Assembly: GCA_005799265.1 (NCBI GenBank)
Contig: SYHD01000023.1
Coordinates: 1-37,619, forward strand
Source: Planctomycetia bacterium
Lineage (GTDB): Bacteria; Planctomycetota; Planctomycetia; Gemmatales; Gemmataceae
Direction: 5' to 3'
DNA: 37,619 nucleotides
Below the pieces are notes generated by a model, which saw only the letters and a list, made by a program, of their open reading frames with translations, was not told where the DNA came from and ran no database searches. This document shows positions 17,168-24,236 of the stretch, piece by piece. Positions within the stretch are counted from its first letter, which is position 1. Every line of letters begins with the position of its first letter. The position numbers and the translations under genes were made by a program.

Positions 17168-17197
17168 AGCGACGTCTTTAGATACGGAGGAATTGCC

Positions 17198-17464
17198 ATG
17201 AGCGAAAATGAAATGGCGCAAGAGATCGAACGCCTGCGCGAAGAGTTGGCGGAGATGACCAAGTCAAGGGATCGCCTTTGTACTTGGTTATGTCAAGCGA
17301 TGCGATTGGCCCCCATGACCAATGAGGAGCTAGAAGAAATGCGGGATCGGCCTGGTAAAGACGTGCAGGAACTCTTGCGCGATCTGATGCCTCCCGAAAT
17401 GCACGACCTCATCGACGACCCCATTGACGCCCAGCGAACGGAGAATGTCTCCGTGAGTGTGTAA
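17198..17464 (+). CDS. Small acidic coiled-coil protein, possible partner of the next gene
   Basis: An 88-residue protein that I do not recognise. GGAGGAAT lies close upstream of the ATG at 17198. Residues 1-27 are a strongly charged heptad-like helix (QEIERLREELAEMTKSRDRL), the middle has NEELEEMRDRPGKDVQELL, and the end is acidic. The size, acidity and position 15 bases before a small basic gene are what one expects for an antitoxin-like partner, but no known antitoxin fold is evident. It separates a DUF1549/DUF1553 gene from its usual DUF1501 neighbour. Confidence 0.65.
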   Translation: MSENEMAQEIERLREELAEMTKSRDRLCTWLCQAMRLAPMTNEELEEMRDRPGKDVQELLRDLMPPEMHDLIDDPIDAQRTENVSVSV

Positions 17465-17479
17465 AATGATGAGGGCGCG

Positions 17480-17812
17480 ATGATATACTCCGTTACGATG
17501 AAACGCGTGTTAGAGGAGAAAATCAAACGCCTGACCAGACATTCGCCGCAGGGATCGTCGGCAAAAATTTTCTGGAAGGACTTGTCGAACGCTCTGAAAA
17601 TCTTGGCGAAGAATCCTGTAGAACGTGGAGAAATCCTTTACACGCGCAAGCACGTGGGCCTTGTTGAATACGCATCAGCATTCGGGCCGATTGGAATTCA
17701 ATTTGCCGTAAACGAGGAAAACGGTGCCGTTTTCATTACTAGGCTTTCGATTAGCGGCAACCATCCGTATCCGCAGGCTTTTGAAGAGCTATTGAACGCT
17801 GAACTGACCTAG
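17480..17812 (+). CDS. Small RelE/ParE-like protein (tentative)
   Basis: A 110-residue protein. The pattern resembles the RelE/ParE toxin fold: a basic N-terminal helix (KRVLEEKIKRLTR), then ALKILAKNPVERGEILYTRK, and strands AFGPIGIQFAVNEENGAVFI and ITRLSISG, comparable with the beta-strands that carry the ParE/RelE active face. It follows the 88-residue gene by 15 bases, and a DUF1501 gene begins 12 bases after it. I infer a toxin-like role from fold pattern and pairing only; catalytic residues cannot be assigned. A transcriptional or regulatory small protein is an alternative. Confidence 0.6.
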   Translation: MIYSVTMKRVLEEKIKRLTRHSPQGSSAKIFWKDLSNALKILAKNPVERGEILYTRKHVGLVEYASAFGPIGIQFAVNEENGAVFITRLSISGNHPYPQAFEELLNAELT

Positions 17813-17824
17813 ATTGAGGGAACA

Positions 17825-19150
17825 ATGTTTGCGATCAACTTTCCCAACCTGCACGACTGTTGCAACGTCCACACGCGCCGCGACTTCCTTCGCCTCGGCG
17901 CCGTCGGCACGCTCGGCCTGACCTTGCCGGCGCTCCTGCAAGCCCAGCAAGCGGCGCGGCCGAATGGGCATGACGCGCGGGCGCGGTCGGTCATCCTCGT
18001 GTATCTCGGCGGCGGACTGTCGCATCATGACAGCTTCGATCTCAAGCCCGATGCTCCTGAGGAAATCCGCGGCATCTATTCGCCCATCGCGACCAACGTC
18101 CCCGGCACGCAGATCGGCGAACTATTGCCGCGGATGGCGCGCGTCATGGACAAGGTCGCCCTCGTCCGTTCTGGGGCGCACAACAACGATCATCACGAGA
18201 CCGCGACCAACTGGGTGATGTCGGGCCGCTTCGGCTCCCCGTTCGGCGACTTCCCGGCCATCGGCGCCGTCGTATCGCACCAGCTCAGCTTTCGTGGGGC
18301 GTTGCCGCCTTACGTGTCGATTCCGCGCAATCCGTCGTTCACATGGGAACTGGGCAAGAGTGCATGGCTGGGCGGCCGCTACGAGTCGTTTCGCGCCGGC
18401 GATCCCAATCAAACGAACTACCAGGTTCCCGACATCGCGCCGCCGGTGGGTTTCAATCTCCAGACCGAGCGGGGTCGTCGCTCGCTTTTGCGAGCGATGG
18501 ACACGCTGGCCGAGCAGGTGCAGGGCAACGATCAAATTCAGACTTACGGCGAGTTCCAGCGCCGGGCCGCCGACATCCTCGTGTCGCAAAATGCCCGCAA
18601 TGCTTTCGTCATGGATCAGGAATCCGACCGCACCCGCGATCGCTATGGCCGCCACACGTTCGGGCAAAGCGCGTTATTGGCACGCCGTTTGATTGAGCGT
18701 GACGTGCGCTTTGTCACAATCAATTACGGCGGCTGGGATCATCACGCACAGATCTGGAACGGGCTCAATCGCAAGCTCCCCGAGTTCGATCAAGGCTTCT
18801 CGGCGCTGATCGAAGACCTCGACCAGCGCGGCCTTCTCGCCACGACGCTCGTCGTGGCGATGGGCGAATTTGGCCGCACGCCGCAGATCAACCGCGACAT
18901 GGGCCGCGATCACTGGGGTCCGGCGGCGTCGCTCGTGTTCGCCGGCGCCGGCGTGCGCGGCGGCTTTGTGCTGGGCCAAACCGATCGTCGCGGTGCTTTC
19001 GTCACGCGCCGGCCCGTGGCGCCTGCCGACGTAGCGCACACGATCTACGATGCGGTCGGCGTCGATCCCGCCCGCTGGCTGATGCACCCGGAAGGCCGGC
19101 CCATCGAGATCCTCGATCGCGGCGAACCGGTGCGTGAGTTGTTTTCGTGA
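17825..19150 (+). CDS. DUF1501 protein with Tat signal
   Basis: A 441-residue member of DUF1501, the second in the window. The N-terminus has TRRDFLRLG followed by a hydrophobic stretch to LLQAQQA, a Tat signal offset by 17 residues from the start. GAGGG lies close before the ATG at 17825. Family landmarks: SVILVYLGGGLSHHDSFDLKP, YGGWDHHAQIW, AMGEFGRTPQINRDMGRDHW and GRPIEIL near the C-terminus. It is the expected partner of the DUF1549/DUF1553 gene at 14881, from which it is split by a 615-base two-gene module, and it is followed by a PPC-domain gene. The enzymatic activity is not established for the family. Confidence 0.93.
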   Translation: MFAINFPNLHDCCNVHTRRDFLRLGAVGTLGLTLPALLQAQQAARPNGHDARARSVILVYLGGGLSHHDSFDLKPDAPEEIRGIYSPIATNVPGTQIGELLPRMARVMDKVALVRSGAHNNDHHETATNWVMSGRFGSPFGDFPAIGAVVSHQLSFRGALPPYVSIPRNPSFTWELGKSAWLGGRYESFRAGDPNQTNYQVPDIAPPVGFNLQTERGRRSLLRAMDTLAEQVQGNDQIQTYGEFQRRAADILVSQNARNAFVMDQESDRTRDRYGRHTFGQSALLARRLIERDVRFVTINYGGWDHHAQIWNGLNRKLPEFDQGFSALIEDLDQRGLLATTLVVAMGEFGRTPQINRDMGRDHWGPAASLVFAGAGVRGGFVLGQTDRRGAFVTRRPVAPADVAHTIYDAVGVDPARWLMHPEGRPIEILDRGEPVRELFS

Positions 19151-19166
19151 TATTCCACTCGTCGTT

Positions 19167-19196
19167 TAGCGTTCGCGCGACGCCGCGCGAACGCTA
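19167..19196. repeat. Intergenic palindrome, TTAGCG family (copy 1)
   Basis: TAGCGTTCGCGCG (19167-19179) and CGCGCGAACGCTA (19184-19196) pair perfectly over 13 bases around the 4-base loop ACGC. It is followed by GGCCACAAGCGG, a flank also seen in other copies. It lies between the DUF1501 and PPC-domain genes. Confidence 0.85.
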
Positions 19197-19221
19197 GGCC
19201 ACAAGCGGCAATGGTGGCTTC

Positions 19222-19980
19222 ATGATGTCGCGGCTGATCCTGCTCACGCTGTTCACGTCCATCGCCATCCTTCCCAGCGCCGCCCAGGACAAGAAGAAAC
19301 CCACGCCGAAATCCGAGCCGCGCGTCATCTTCAGCGTCCCGCTCGCCGCCAGTCCCGCCAAGACGACCAAGCTCACCCTTCGCGGCATAAATCTCGACGA
19401 TGCCAAGGAAGTGCGTGCCGATCAAGGTTCCGTCAAACTGCTCAACAAGGGCAAGGCCGGCGTTCCGGACAAAAACCCGGAGAAAGTCGGCGATACGCAG
19501 GTCGAAATCGAGTTAAAGCTCGATGCCAAATTCAGCGGAGCTGCAGTGTCGCTGATCGTCGTAACTCCGGCAGGCGAGACGAAACCATTTCGCGTGCTTG
19601 TCGAGACGAAGTTGCCGGTAATTGCGGAGAAGGAAGGCAACGATGGATTTCGCGCTGCGCAAGCGATCGCGTTGCCTATAGTTATCGATGGTACAATCGG
19701 TCGTCAGAAGGACGTTGACGTATTTGGCATCACAGGCACGAAGGGGCAAAAGCTAATCGCCGAAGTCCTGGCATCGCGCCTCGGTTCGCCGTTGGATGCG
19801 ATCCTGACGCTGTACGACGCTCAAGGCCAGCAGGTCGCTTCGAATGATGATTTCGACAAGGAACACCGCGACGCAAAGGTTGAAATCACGTTGCCCGCTG
19901 ACGGCGTCTACTATCTCTCACTGATTGACGCTCACGACACAGGCAGCAATCTGCACGTCTATCGGTTCGTCGTGCGATAG
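19222..19980 (+). CDS. Secreted PPC-domain protein
   Basis: A 252-residue exported protein starting MMSRLILLTLFTSIAILPSAAQ, a typical signal peptide. Residues about 30-125 are an Ig/IPT-like beta domain (TKLTLRGINLDDAKEVRADQ). Residues about 135-252 are a pre-peptidase C-terminal (PPC) domain: EKEGNDGFRAAQAIALP, GTIGRQKDVDVFGITGTKGQ, LDAILTLYDAQGQQVASNDD and a final DGVYYLSLID. PPC domains are non-catalytic surface or export-associated modules. PPC proteins commonly accompany DUF1501 and DUF1549 genes in planctomycetes, and this gene follows that pair. Here the catalytic part often attached to such domains is absent. Confidence 0.88.
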   Translation: MMSRLILLTLFTSIAILPSAAQDKKKPTPKSEPRVIFSVPLAASPAKTTKLTLRGINLDDAKEVRADQGSVKLLNKGKAGVPDKNPEKVGDTQVEIELKLDAKFSGAAVSLIVVTPAGETKPFRVLVETKLPVIAEKEGNDGFRAAQAIALPIVIDGTIGRQKDVDVFGITGTKGQKLIAEVLASRLGSPLDAILTLYDAQGQQVASNDDFDKEHRDAKVEITLPADGVYYLSLIDAHDTGSNLHVYRFVVR

Positions 19981-19982
19981 CT

Positions 19983-20024
19983 GCTTGCGGCTTAGCGTTT
20001 CGCGCGGCGTCAGGCGAGCGCTAA
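19983..20024. repeat. Intergenic palindrome, TTAGCG family (copy 2)
   Basis: GCTTGCGGCTTAGCG (19983-19997) faces CGAGCGCTAA (20015-20024). The element fills the space between the convergent PPC and cyclotransferase genes, and its CTA at 20021-20023 supplies the TAG stop codon of the minus-strand gene. Confidence 0.75.
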
Positions 20025-20434
20025 ATGGTCGTTGGCGGTTCGCAATTCTCCTCGTATGATCCCGACTCGATAAAGTGGTCTTCGCTCACCGAGCCGTGAT
20101 ACCAGTACACCCACACGGTTAGCGGCGTGCCGTTGGCGAGCGTTACCTCGGAGAGCTTGCGTTCATACGGCGACGGCGGTGGGGATTCGGCGTTTTCGTA
20201 GGCGTCCATTTCCATCAAAGTGTGCGGCCCCGCCTCGCCCAAGTCGTAGACATCGCCATGGACCAATTCTTCAGGTGTACCCGGCGGCTGTAAGCCAGGG
20301 AAGCGGCCAAGGTTGTAGAGCCGGCCCGCGATCTTGGCCGCGCCGACGAAGCGCGCGGACGCCGCTAGCCGACGCGCCATCGGATGCCGGCTGCGGCGTT
20401 TCAAGGTTCCATAGACAAAAAGGTATTGCGACAT
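20021..20434 (-). CDS. Gamma-glutamylcyclotransferase-like protein
   Basis: A 137-residue cytoplasmic protein of the GGCT/AIG2 family. These enzymes cyclise gamma-glutamyl groups, releasing 5-oxoproline, or act on gamma-glutamylamines. The signature YGTLKRRSRHP is at residues 8-18, with the substrate-loop region NLGRFPGL and an acidic LMEMDAYENAE segment that should contain the catalytic Glu. WVYWYHG is the late conserved strand. The gene lies 17 bases after the Asp-box protein on the same strand and likely shares its transcript. No ribosome site is evident before 20434. The substrate is not predictable. Confidence 0.88.
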   Translation of the reverse strand: MSQYLFVYGTLKRRSRHPMARRLAASARFVGAAKIAGRLYNLGRFPGLQPPGTPEELVHGDVYDLGEAGPHTLMEMDAYENAESPPPSPYERKLSEVTLANGTPLTVWVYWYHGSVSEDHFIESGSYEENCEPPTTI

Positions 20435-20451
20435 TCGACACGGACCAGGGA

Positions 20452-21441
20452 CTACTTGCGCTGCCAGCGATACAACTCCGTCCCCATACGCATGACGTAG
20501 AGTGTGTCACGGGTCGGATCGTACTCGACCCACGTGAGATTGCTGGAGACGCCCTTGAAGTCCTTCGGCATGGGAATCGCCTTGTTCCACGTTTTGCCGC
20601 CGTCGGTGCTCTCGACGATGCCGGCGCCCGTGAGGACGAACAGATGGTCCGCGCTCTTGCCGAAGATGGGACCGAAGCGTCCGTCTTTGAGGTCGCTGAT
20701 TTTCTGCCACGACTTGCCCTGATCGGCTGTCGAAATCAACGCTCCCTCGACAATCCAGTAAAGGCGGTCTTTGTGCCAGCGCGGCAGCGCCTTCGCGTAG
20801 TATTCGCCGCTCGAATTGACGGTCTCGCCGGCGTCGGTGGTGCGGACGATGCCCGGTTTGGGATTGGCTTTCGATTTCGCCTGGGCGATGACGGCAGTCT
20901 TGTTGTCGAAGATCCAGGCGGGGCCGTAGCCTTTGCCGACTTCTTTGAACGACTTGCCGCCGTCGCGCGAGACGAGCAGCATATCGGCGGCCTCGTGTTT
21001 GAGGGTAAGGATGAATTTCAGCTCGGGGTCGGACCAATCGACGGCGCACCAATCGAGGTGAGTCGTTTTCTTGTCGAGCAAATGGATCGTCTCGCCGCGA
21101 TCGGGGCTGACGACCAAGGGGGAGCCGTAGACGACGGCCGAAACGATTCGTTTGCCGCCGAAGGGGTCGAGCATGAGGCAGCCGGGCGTTTCGGTGCGTC
21201 CCTTGAAAGGCGTGCCGAGTCGCTTCCAGGAATCGCCCTGATCGCTCGATAAATAGAGTCCTTTATCGCTGAGGCAAATAAAGAGATCGCCGTTCTTGTG
21301 ATCGACGACAACGCCGCACAAATTATAGGAGCCCGGTTTTTCCGCAATGATGAGCTTCTCGGTGACCGGCTTCCAGTCCTGGGGGAGCGCCGACCCGGCC
21401 ATAGCCATGAAACAAACCGCGGCCAACGTGAATCGAAACAT
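20452..21441 (-). CDS. Secreted Asp-box (BNR) beta-propeller protein
   Basis: A 329-residue exported protein with a signal peptide at residues 1-20 (ending GSALPQ) and a strong AGGAGGA before the ATG at 21441. Several Asp-box repeats of the form SxDxGxxW or similar are visible: SSDQGDSWKRL, SPDRGETIHLL, SRDGGKSFKEV, TADQGKSWQKI and STDGGKTWNKA. This predicts a sialidase/Ycf48-like propeller. The arginine triad and tyrosine expected of sialidases are not evident, so I do not call an enzyme. It lies downstream of a palindromic repeat that separates it from the alpha/beta hydrolase. Confidence 0.88.
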   Translation of the reverse strand: MFRFTLAAVCFMAMAGSALPQDWKPVTEKLIIAEKPGSYNLCGVVVDHKNGDLFICLSDKGLYLSSDQGDSWKRLGTPFKGRTETPGCLMLDPFGGKRIVSAVVYGSPLVVSPDRGETIHLLDKKTTHLDWCAVDWSDPELKFILTLKHEAADMLLVSRDGGKSFKEVGKGYGPAWIFDNKTAVIAQAKSKANPKPGIVRTTDAGETVNSSGEYYAKALPRWHKDRLYWIVEGALISTADQGKSWQKISDLKDGRFGPIFGKSADHLFVLTGAGIVESTDGGKTWNKAIPMPKDFKGVSSNLTWVEYDPTRDTLYVMRMGTELYRWQRK

Positions 21442-21467
21442 GAAGATCCTCCTATTGCCGGTCGCCG

Positions 21468-21501
21468 TTTAGCGCTCGCGTGACGCCACGCGAATGCTCA
21501 A
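21468..21501. repeat. Intergenic palindrome, TTAGCG family (copy 3)
   Basis: TTTAGCGCTCGCGTG (21468-21482) pairs with CACGCGAATGCTCAA (21487-21501) at 12 of 15 positions, with loop ACGC as in copy 1. It lies 26 bases upstream of the Asp-box gene start, in its likely control region. Confidence 0.8.
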
Positions 21502-21514
21502 GCGCGTACCGAGA

Positions 21515-22432
21515 TTATTTCGCACTGCCCAGTCTTGGCGCCCCCGCCGGCAGTATGAGCGTCGGCGCGCCTTGGAGATAACCTAGCGACGTCAAGAACT
21601 CGTCGGCCTTCCGCGCGGTCACTTCGGTCCACGGCGAACGATTGAAGAACCCGTGAGGCATGCCGGCGGCGGTAAACAGCTCGGCGCGGTTGCCCAACGC
21701 GGTCGATTTCTTCAGATACTCCTCGCCCTGCGCGATCAGCGTGTCGGACGTGCCGAAGAAGATGATCGTCGGTGGGGCCCCCTTCTTGAGGAACAACGTC
21801 GGCGAAAACTCCCTGGCGATGTCTTTGCCGTTCGCATCGATGATCGAGCGTTTGTCGCCAGTCAAGTTGAGCGCGGGATTGAAGAGCAGCAGCGCGTTGG
21901 GCTTGCAGGAGATTTTGACATCGTCGTCCTTGGCGTCGAAGCCTTCACAGAGAGCGGTCGCCGCCGCGAGATGAGCGCCCGCGGAGCCGCCTGATGCGAT
22001 GATGGCATTGGAATCGAGGCCGAGTCGTCTGGCGTTGGTGCGCAGCCAGCGCACTGCCGATTTCGCGTCCTCAACGCAGGCGTCCGGCGTCGTCTTGTGC
22101 TTCGACTCGATACGATAATCGGCGCACGCACAGACGAGGCCGCGCGAGGCGAAGTACTGTGCCTGCGGTACGAACTGCGTGTAGGCGCCGTTCTTCCAGC
22201 CGCCGCCGAAGAAGAAAACAAGCGCGGGGCGCTTATCGGTCGCCTTCCAGTCGGGCGGATAGTACAGGTGCATCTGTAGATCGCCCTGCGGCGTCTTGCG
22301 GTAGAGCTGCTGGTCGGATCGAATGTCGGTGGTGGTCAGCTTGGGGGTTGTCTTGGGTTTTTCCTGAGCCAGACCGTGGCTCGTCGGTACACAGAGTGTC
22401 AAGACCGCCATCACAACCGAAATGCGTTTCAC
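21515..22432 (-). CDS. Secreted alpha/beta hydrolase (esterase-like)
   Basis: A 305-residue hydrolase. I use the GTG at 22432 because AGGAGGTGA lies just upstream and the residues after it form a signal peptide (ending SHGLAQ); an ATG at 22474 is less likely. The oxyanion motif FFFGGGW is at 73-79, and the nucleophile elbow GGSAG has Ser150. Asp230 (FGTSD) and His260 (GMPHGFF) complete a catalytic triad. This is the BD-FAE/hormone-sensitive-lipase-like subgroup that cleaves acetyl, feruloyl or similar esters, often of polysaccharides. Its place in a block with a sulfatase suggests work on sulfated or acylated polymers, which is inference. Confidence 0.88.
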   Translation of the reverse strand: MKRISVVMAVLTLCVPTSHGLAQEKPKTTPKLTTTDIRSDQQLYRKTPQGDLQMHLYYPPDWKATDKRPALVFFFGGGWKNGAYTQFVPQAQYFASRGLVCACADYRIESKHKTTPDACVEDAKSAVRWLRTNARRLGLDSNAIIASGGSAGAHLAAATALCEGFDAKDDDVKISCKPNALLLFNPALNLTGDKRSIIDANGKDIAREFSPTLFLKKGAPPTIIFFGTSDTLIAQGEEYLKKSTALGNRAELFTAAGMPHGFFNRSPWTEVTARKADEFLTSLGYLQGAPTLILPAGAPRLGSAK

Positions 22433-22489
22433 GGACTCACCTCCTGGAAGAATGCACCCGTCGCATAATCTCATGAGCGTTTCGCTTTG

Positions 22490-23278
22490 TCACGGGTTTG
22501 CCAACGGACGTTTCCGGCCGTCGGGAAGCAGGTGCCAGCCGTCCTTTTCATCCCGTGACACCTTCTCGCCGCCGTTGATGGTCAGCAAGGCGCGCAAAGT
22601 CTGGGGGTTGACATCCTTGCTCAAGCGATAGAGCGTGCAGTCGATCATCGCGACCGCGGGATCGACGTATTTGCTTTTGATCCCCTTGGGACTGTTGATC
22701 TTGAAATCCATGTCTGCGAAGGAAAGGTCGCGCGGCTCCATCCAATGAATGTTCGCACCCAGGTTCTCCACAATCAAGATCGTGTTGCCCGTTCCGTCCT
22801 TCACTTCATCAAAGCGAACGCCTTTGTTTGCACGCCACACGGTTTCCGGTCCAACGACGGCCAAGTAATTGGTCGTGACGTTGCCTGGACGCTTCTCGCC
22901 GCTCATAGCGTAGAGCTCCGGCATGCGCGACGCCAATTTCCGGTTGTTTGGTCCGTCCCAGGGCTCGTCGAACTTGTAGGCCTGGTAAAGTTCGAGTTGA
23001 TCGATATAGGGTAAAATCAGTATTCGCCAACTGTGCATCGGCCGACCGGCTTTGTCCGTCAAATAGGCCGGCGGAGTACGCTTGTGGGTGTCATGATAGC
23101 CGGCGACCGCCAGCGAGAGATTTTTGAGGTTTCACAGATCTTGTGTACGCCTGGCGGCGGTACGTGTATCCTGAACTCCGAAAACGAGAAGCGTGCCCAA
23201 GGTGGCGAGGATGCCCAGGGCGACGATCCCGACGAATCGTGTCTTATTCCTGGCAAGCGATTGCTTGAAGGCTCCCAT
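22490..23278 (-). pseudogene. DUF1559 prepilin-like protein, interrupted by an in-frame TGA
   Basis: A DUF1559 family gene (the planctomycete prepilin-like, H-X9-DG group). The frame opens at the ATG at 23278, after GGGGAAGC, with KQSLARNKTRF and a hydrophobic helix (VGIVALGILATLGTLLVFG). It continues TAARRTQDL, then meets TGA at 23132-23134 and resumes at once with NLKNLSLAVAGYHDTHKR and SWRILILPYIDQLELY. In family members the segment around the TGA is continuous (a QCxNNLK-like motif), so a single codon has become a stop. The downstream part, from a TTG at 23062, could be read as a 190-residue protein but lacks the anchor. Either a recent pseudogene or a consensus error. Confidence 0.8.
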
Positions 23279-23323
23279 ATTTGCTTCCCCGCTGTACAAC
23301 ATCGACGAGCGAATTGTGGATGT

Positions 23324-23956
23324 CTATTTCGTGACACGGCGCTGTCGCCTCTCCTGTTCTATTATTTTTTTTCGGCCACGCGCCTTCTCGTATTCGCGCA
23401 GCCGTTGATCGAGGTCTTGAAAAATCTCCGGCATTTCAAGCATCTGGGCCAGGACATCCACATGCTTGCGAATGTAAGCGAAATCCAAATCGTCGCAGTA
23501 ATCCAGGAGCTTTTCGATATCGGCCCAGTCAATGTGCCGATGGGCGACTGCCTTGAGAACGATCAAATCCTCGGCAGTGGCGACCGGCACGGAGAGCCGC
23601 CCAATTCTGACGTTTTTCGCTCGCTTCAACGCCTCCCATTCGAATGGAACTCCGGCCAGCGAAAGATCGACGTCGATGCCGCTCGGTTCGTGATGCAGCA
23701 GCAGGATGCGACTGTGCCGCGCGAACTCGAGCGGATTGGGCACGCGTTGGCAAAAGGAAAACTCTGCGCCTTTTTCAAGAAAAGTCGCCCAGCGTTTTTC
23801 ATTCAGAAAAATAATCGCATCCACGTCACGAGTGATGCGCGGCTCACCACGAAACGCCACGGCGAGGCCGCCGATGACGAGACCTTTGGTTTTCGTTTTT
23901 CGCCACCAGGCGAGCAAGTCTCGCAACGGAGCGATCGGCAGCGTAATTTCACTCAC
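23324..23956 (-). CDS. Nucleotidyltransferase-like protein (AbiEii/DUF6036 type)
   Basis: A 210-residue protein with a minimal nucleotidyltransferase core: GLVIGGLAVAFRGEPR at 25-40 (Gly29-Gly30), the metal-binding Asp44 and Asp46 in TRDVDAII and a third acidic site in IDVDLSLA (Asp95 and Asp97). The C-terminal part contains EDLIVLKAVAHRHIDWADIEKLLD, typical of the AbiEii/DUF6036 group, and ends in a very basic tail. Such proteins act as toxins or as domains of abortive-infection and toxin-antitoxin systems by transferring nucleotides to tRNA or proteins. Its start overlaps the upstream 72-residue gene by 8 bases, so the two are translationally coupled. The toxin role is inference. Confidence 0.82.
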   Translation of the reverse strand: MSEITLPIAPLRDLLAWWRKTKTKGLVIGGLAVAFRGEPRITRDVDAIIFLNEKRWATFLEKGAEFSFCQRVPNPLEFARHSRILLLHHEPSGIDVDLSLAGVPFEWEALKRAKNVRIGRLSVPVATAEDLIVLKAVAHRHIDWADIEKLLDYCDDLDFAYIRKHVDVLAQMLEMPEIFQDLDQRLREYEKARGRKKIIEQERRQRRVTK

Positions 23957-24167
23957 GGCATCCCTTGATCTTTCTCCAGCGCCGCCGCACTTCCTCGATC
24001 TCCTGCGGCGTCGAAGTTTCCCAGCCCAGCGCTCGAGCCAGTTCCAGCAGCGAAAAGAATTGCCGCAGGCGCTTTTCAGGAGGCGATCGGCGCAGTTCCT
24101 CCTTTTCGAAAGCGTGAATGCGCTCCCATCGGCCCATGAGGTATTCGCGCACTTCCATAGTCGTCAT
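23949..24167 (-). CDS. Small helical protein coupled to the nucleotidyltransferase
   Basis: A 72-residue charged protein (from the ATG at 24167; the ATG at 24158 is also possible) that I do not recognise. It is predicted helical: EVREYLMGRWERIHAFEKEE, EKRLRQFFSLLELARALGW and IEEVRRRWRKIKG. It overlaps the start of the nucleotidyltransferase gene by 8 bases. The arrangement, a small protein first and a nucleotidyltransferase second, resembles AbiE-like and MNT-type toxin-antitoxin loci, but no DNA-binding motif can be seen. A palindromic repeat sits 19 bases upstream of the start. Confidence 0.65.
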   Translation of the reverse strand: MTTMEVREYLMGRWERIHAFEKEELRRSPPEKRLRQFFSLLELARALGWETSTPQEIEEVRRRWRKIKGCRE

Positions 24168-24186
24168 TCTCGTGTTGCCGATATCA

Positions 24187-24232
24187 GCTTGGCGCTGGCA
24201 CGGCCCTCGGCGAGAGCTAAGCCGCAAGCGGC
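24187..24232. repeat. Intergenic palindrome, TTAGCG family (copy 4)
   Basis: GCTTGGCGCT (24187-24196) pairs imperfectly with AGAGCTAAGC (24213-24222, 8 of 10), followed by the CGCAAGCGG flank seen in other copies. It lies between the sulfatase stop and the small coupled gene. Confidence 0.65.
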
Positions 24233-24236
24233 AATC

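Noticed and set aside
20179..21252. Plus-strand open frame opposite the Asp-box and cyclotransferase genes
   Set aside because: It spans two recognised minus-strand genes and carries no family motif.
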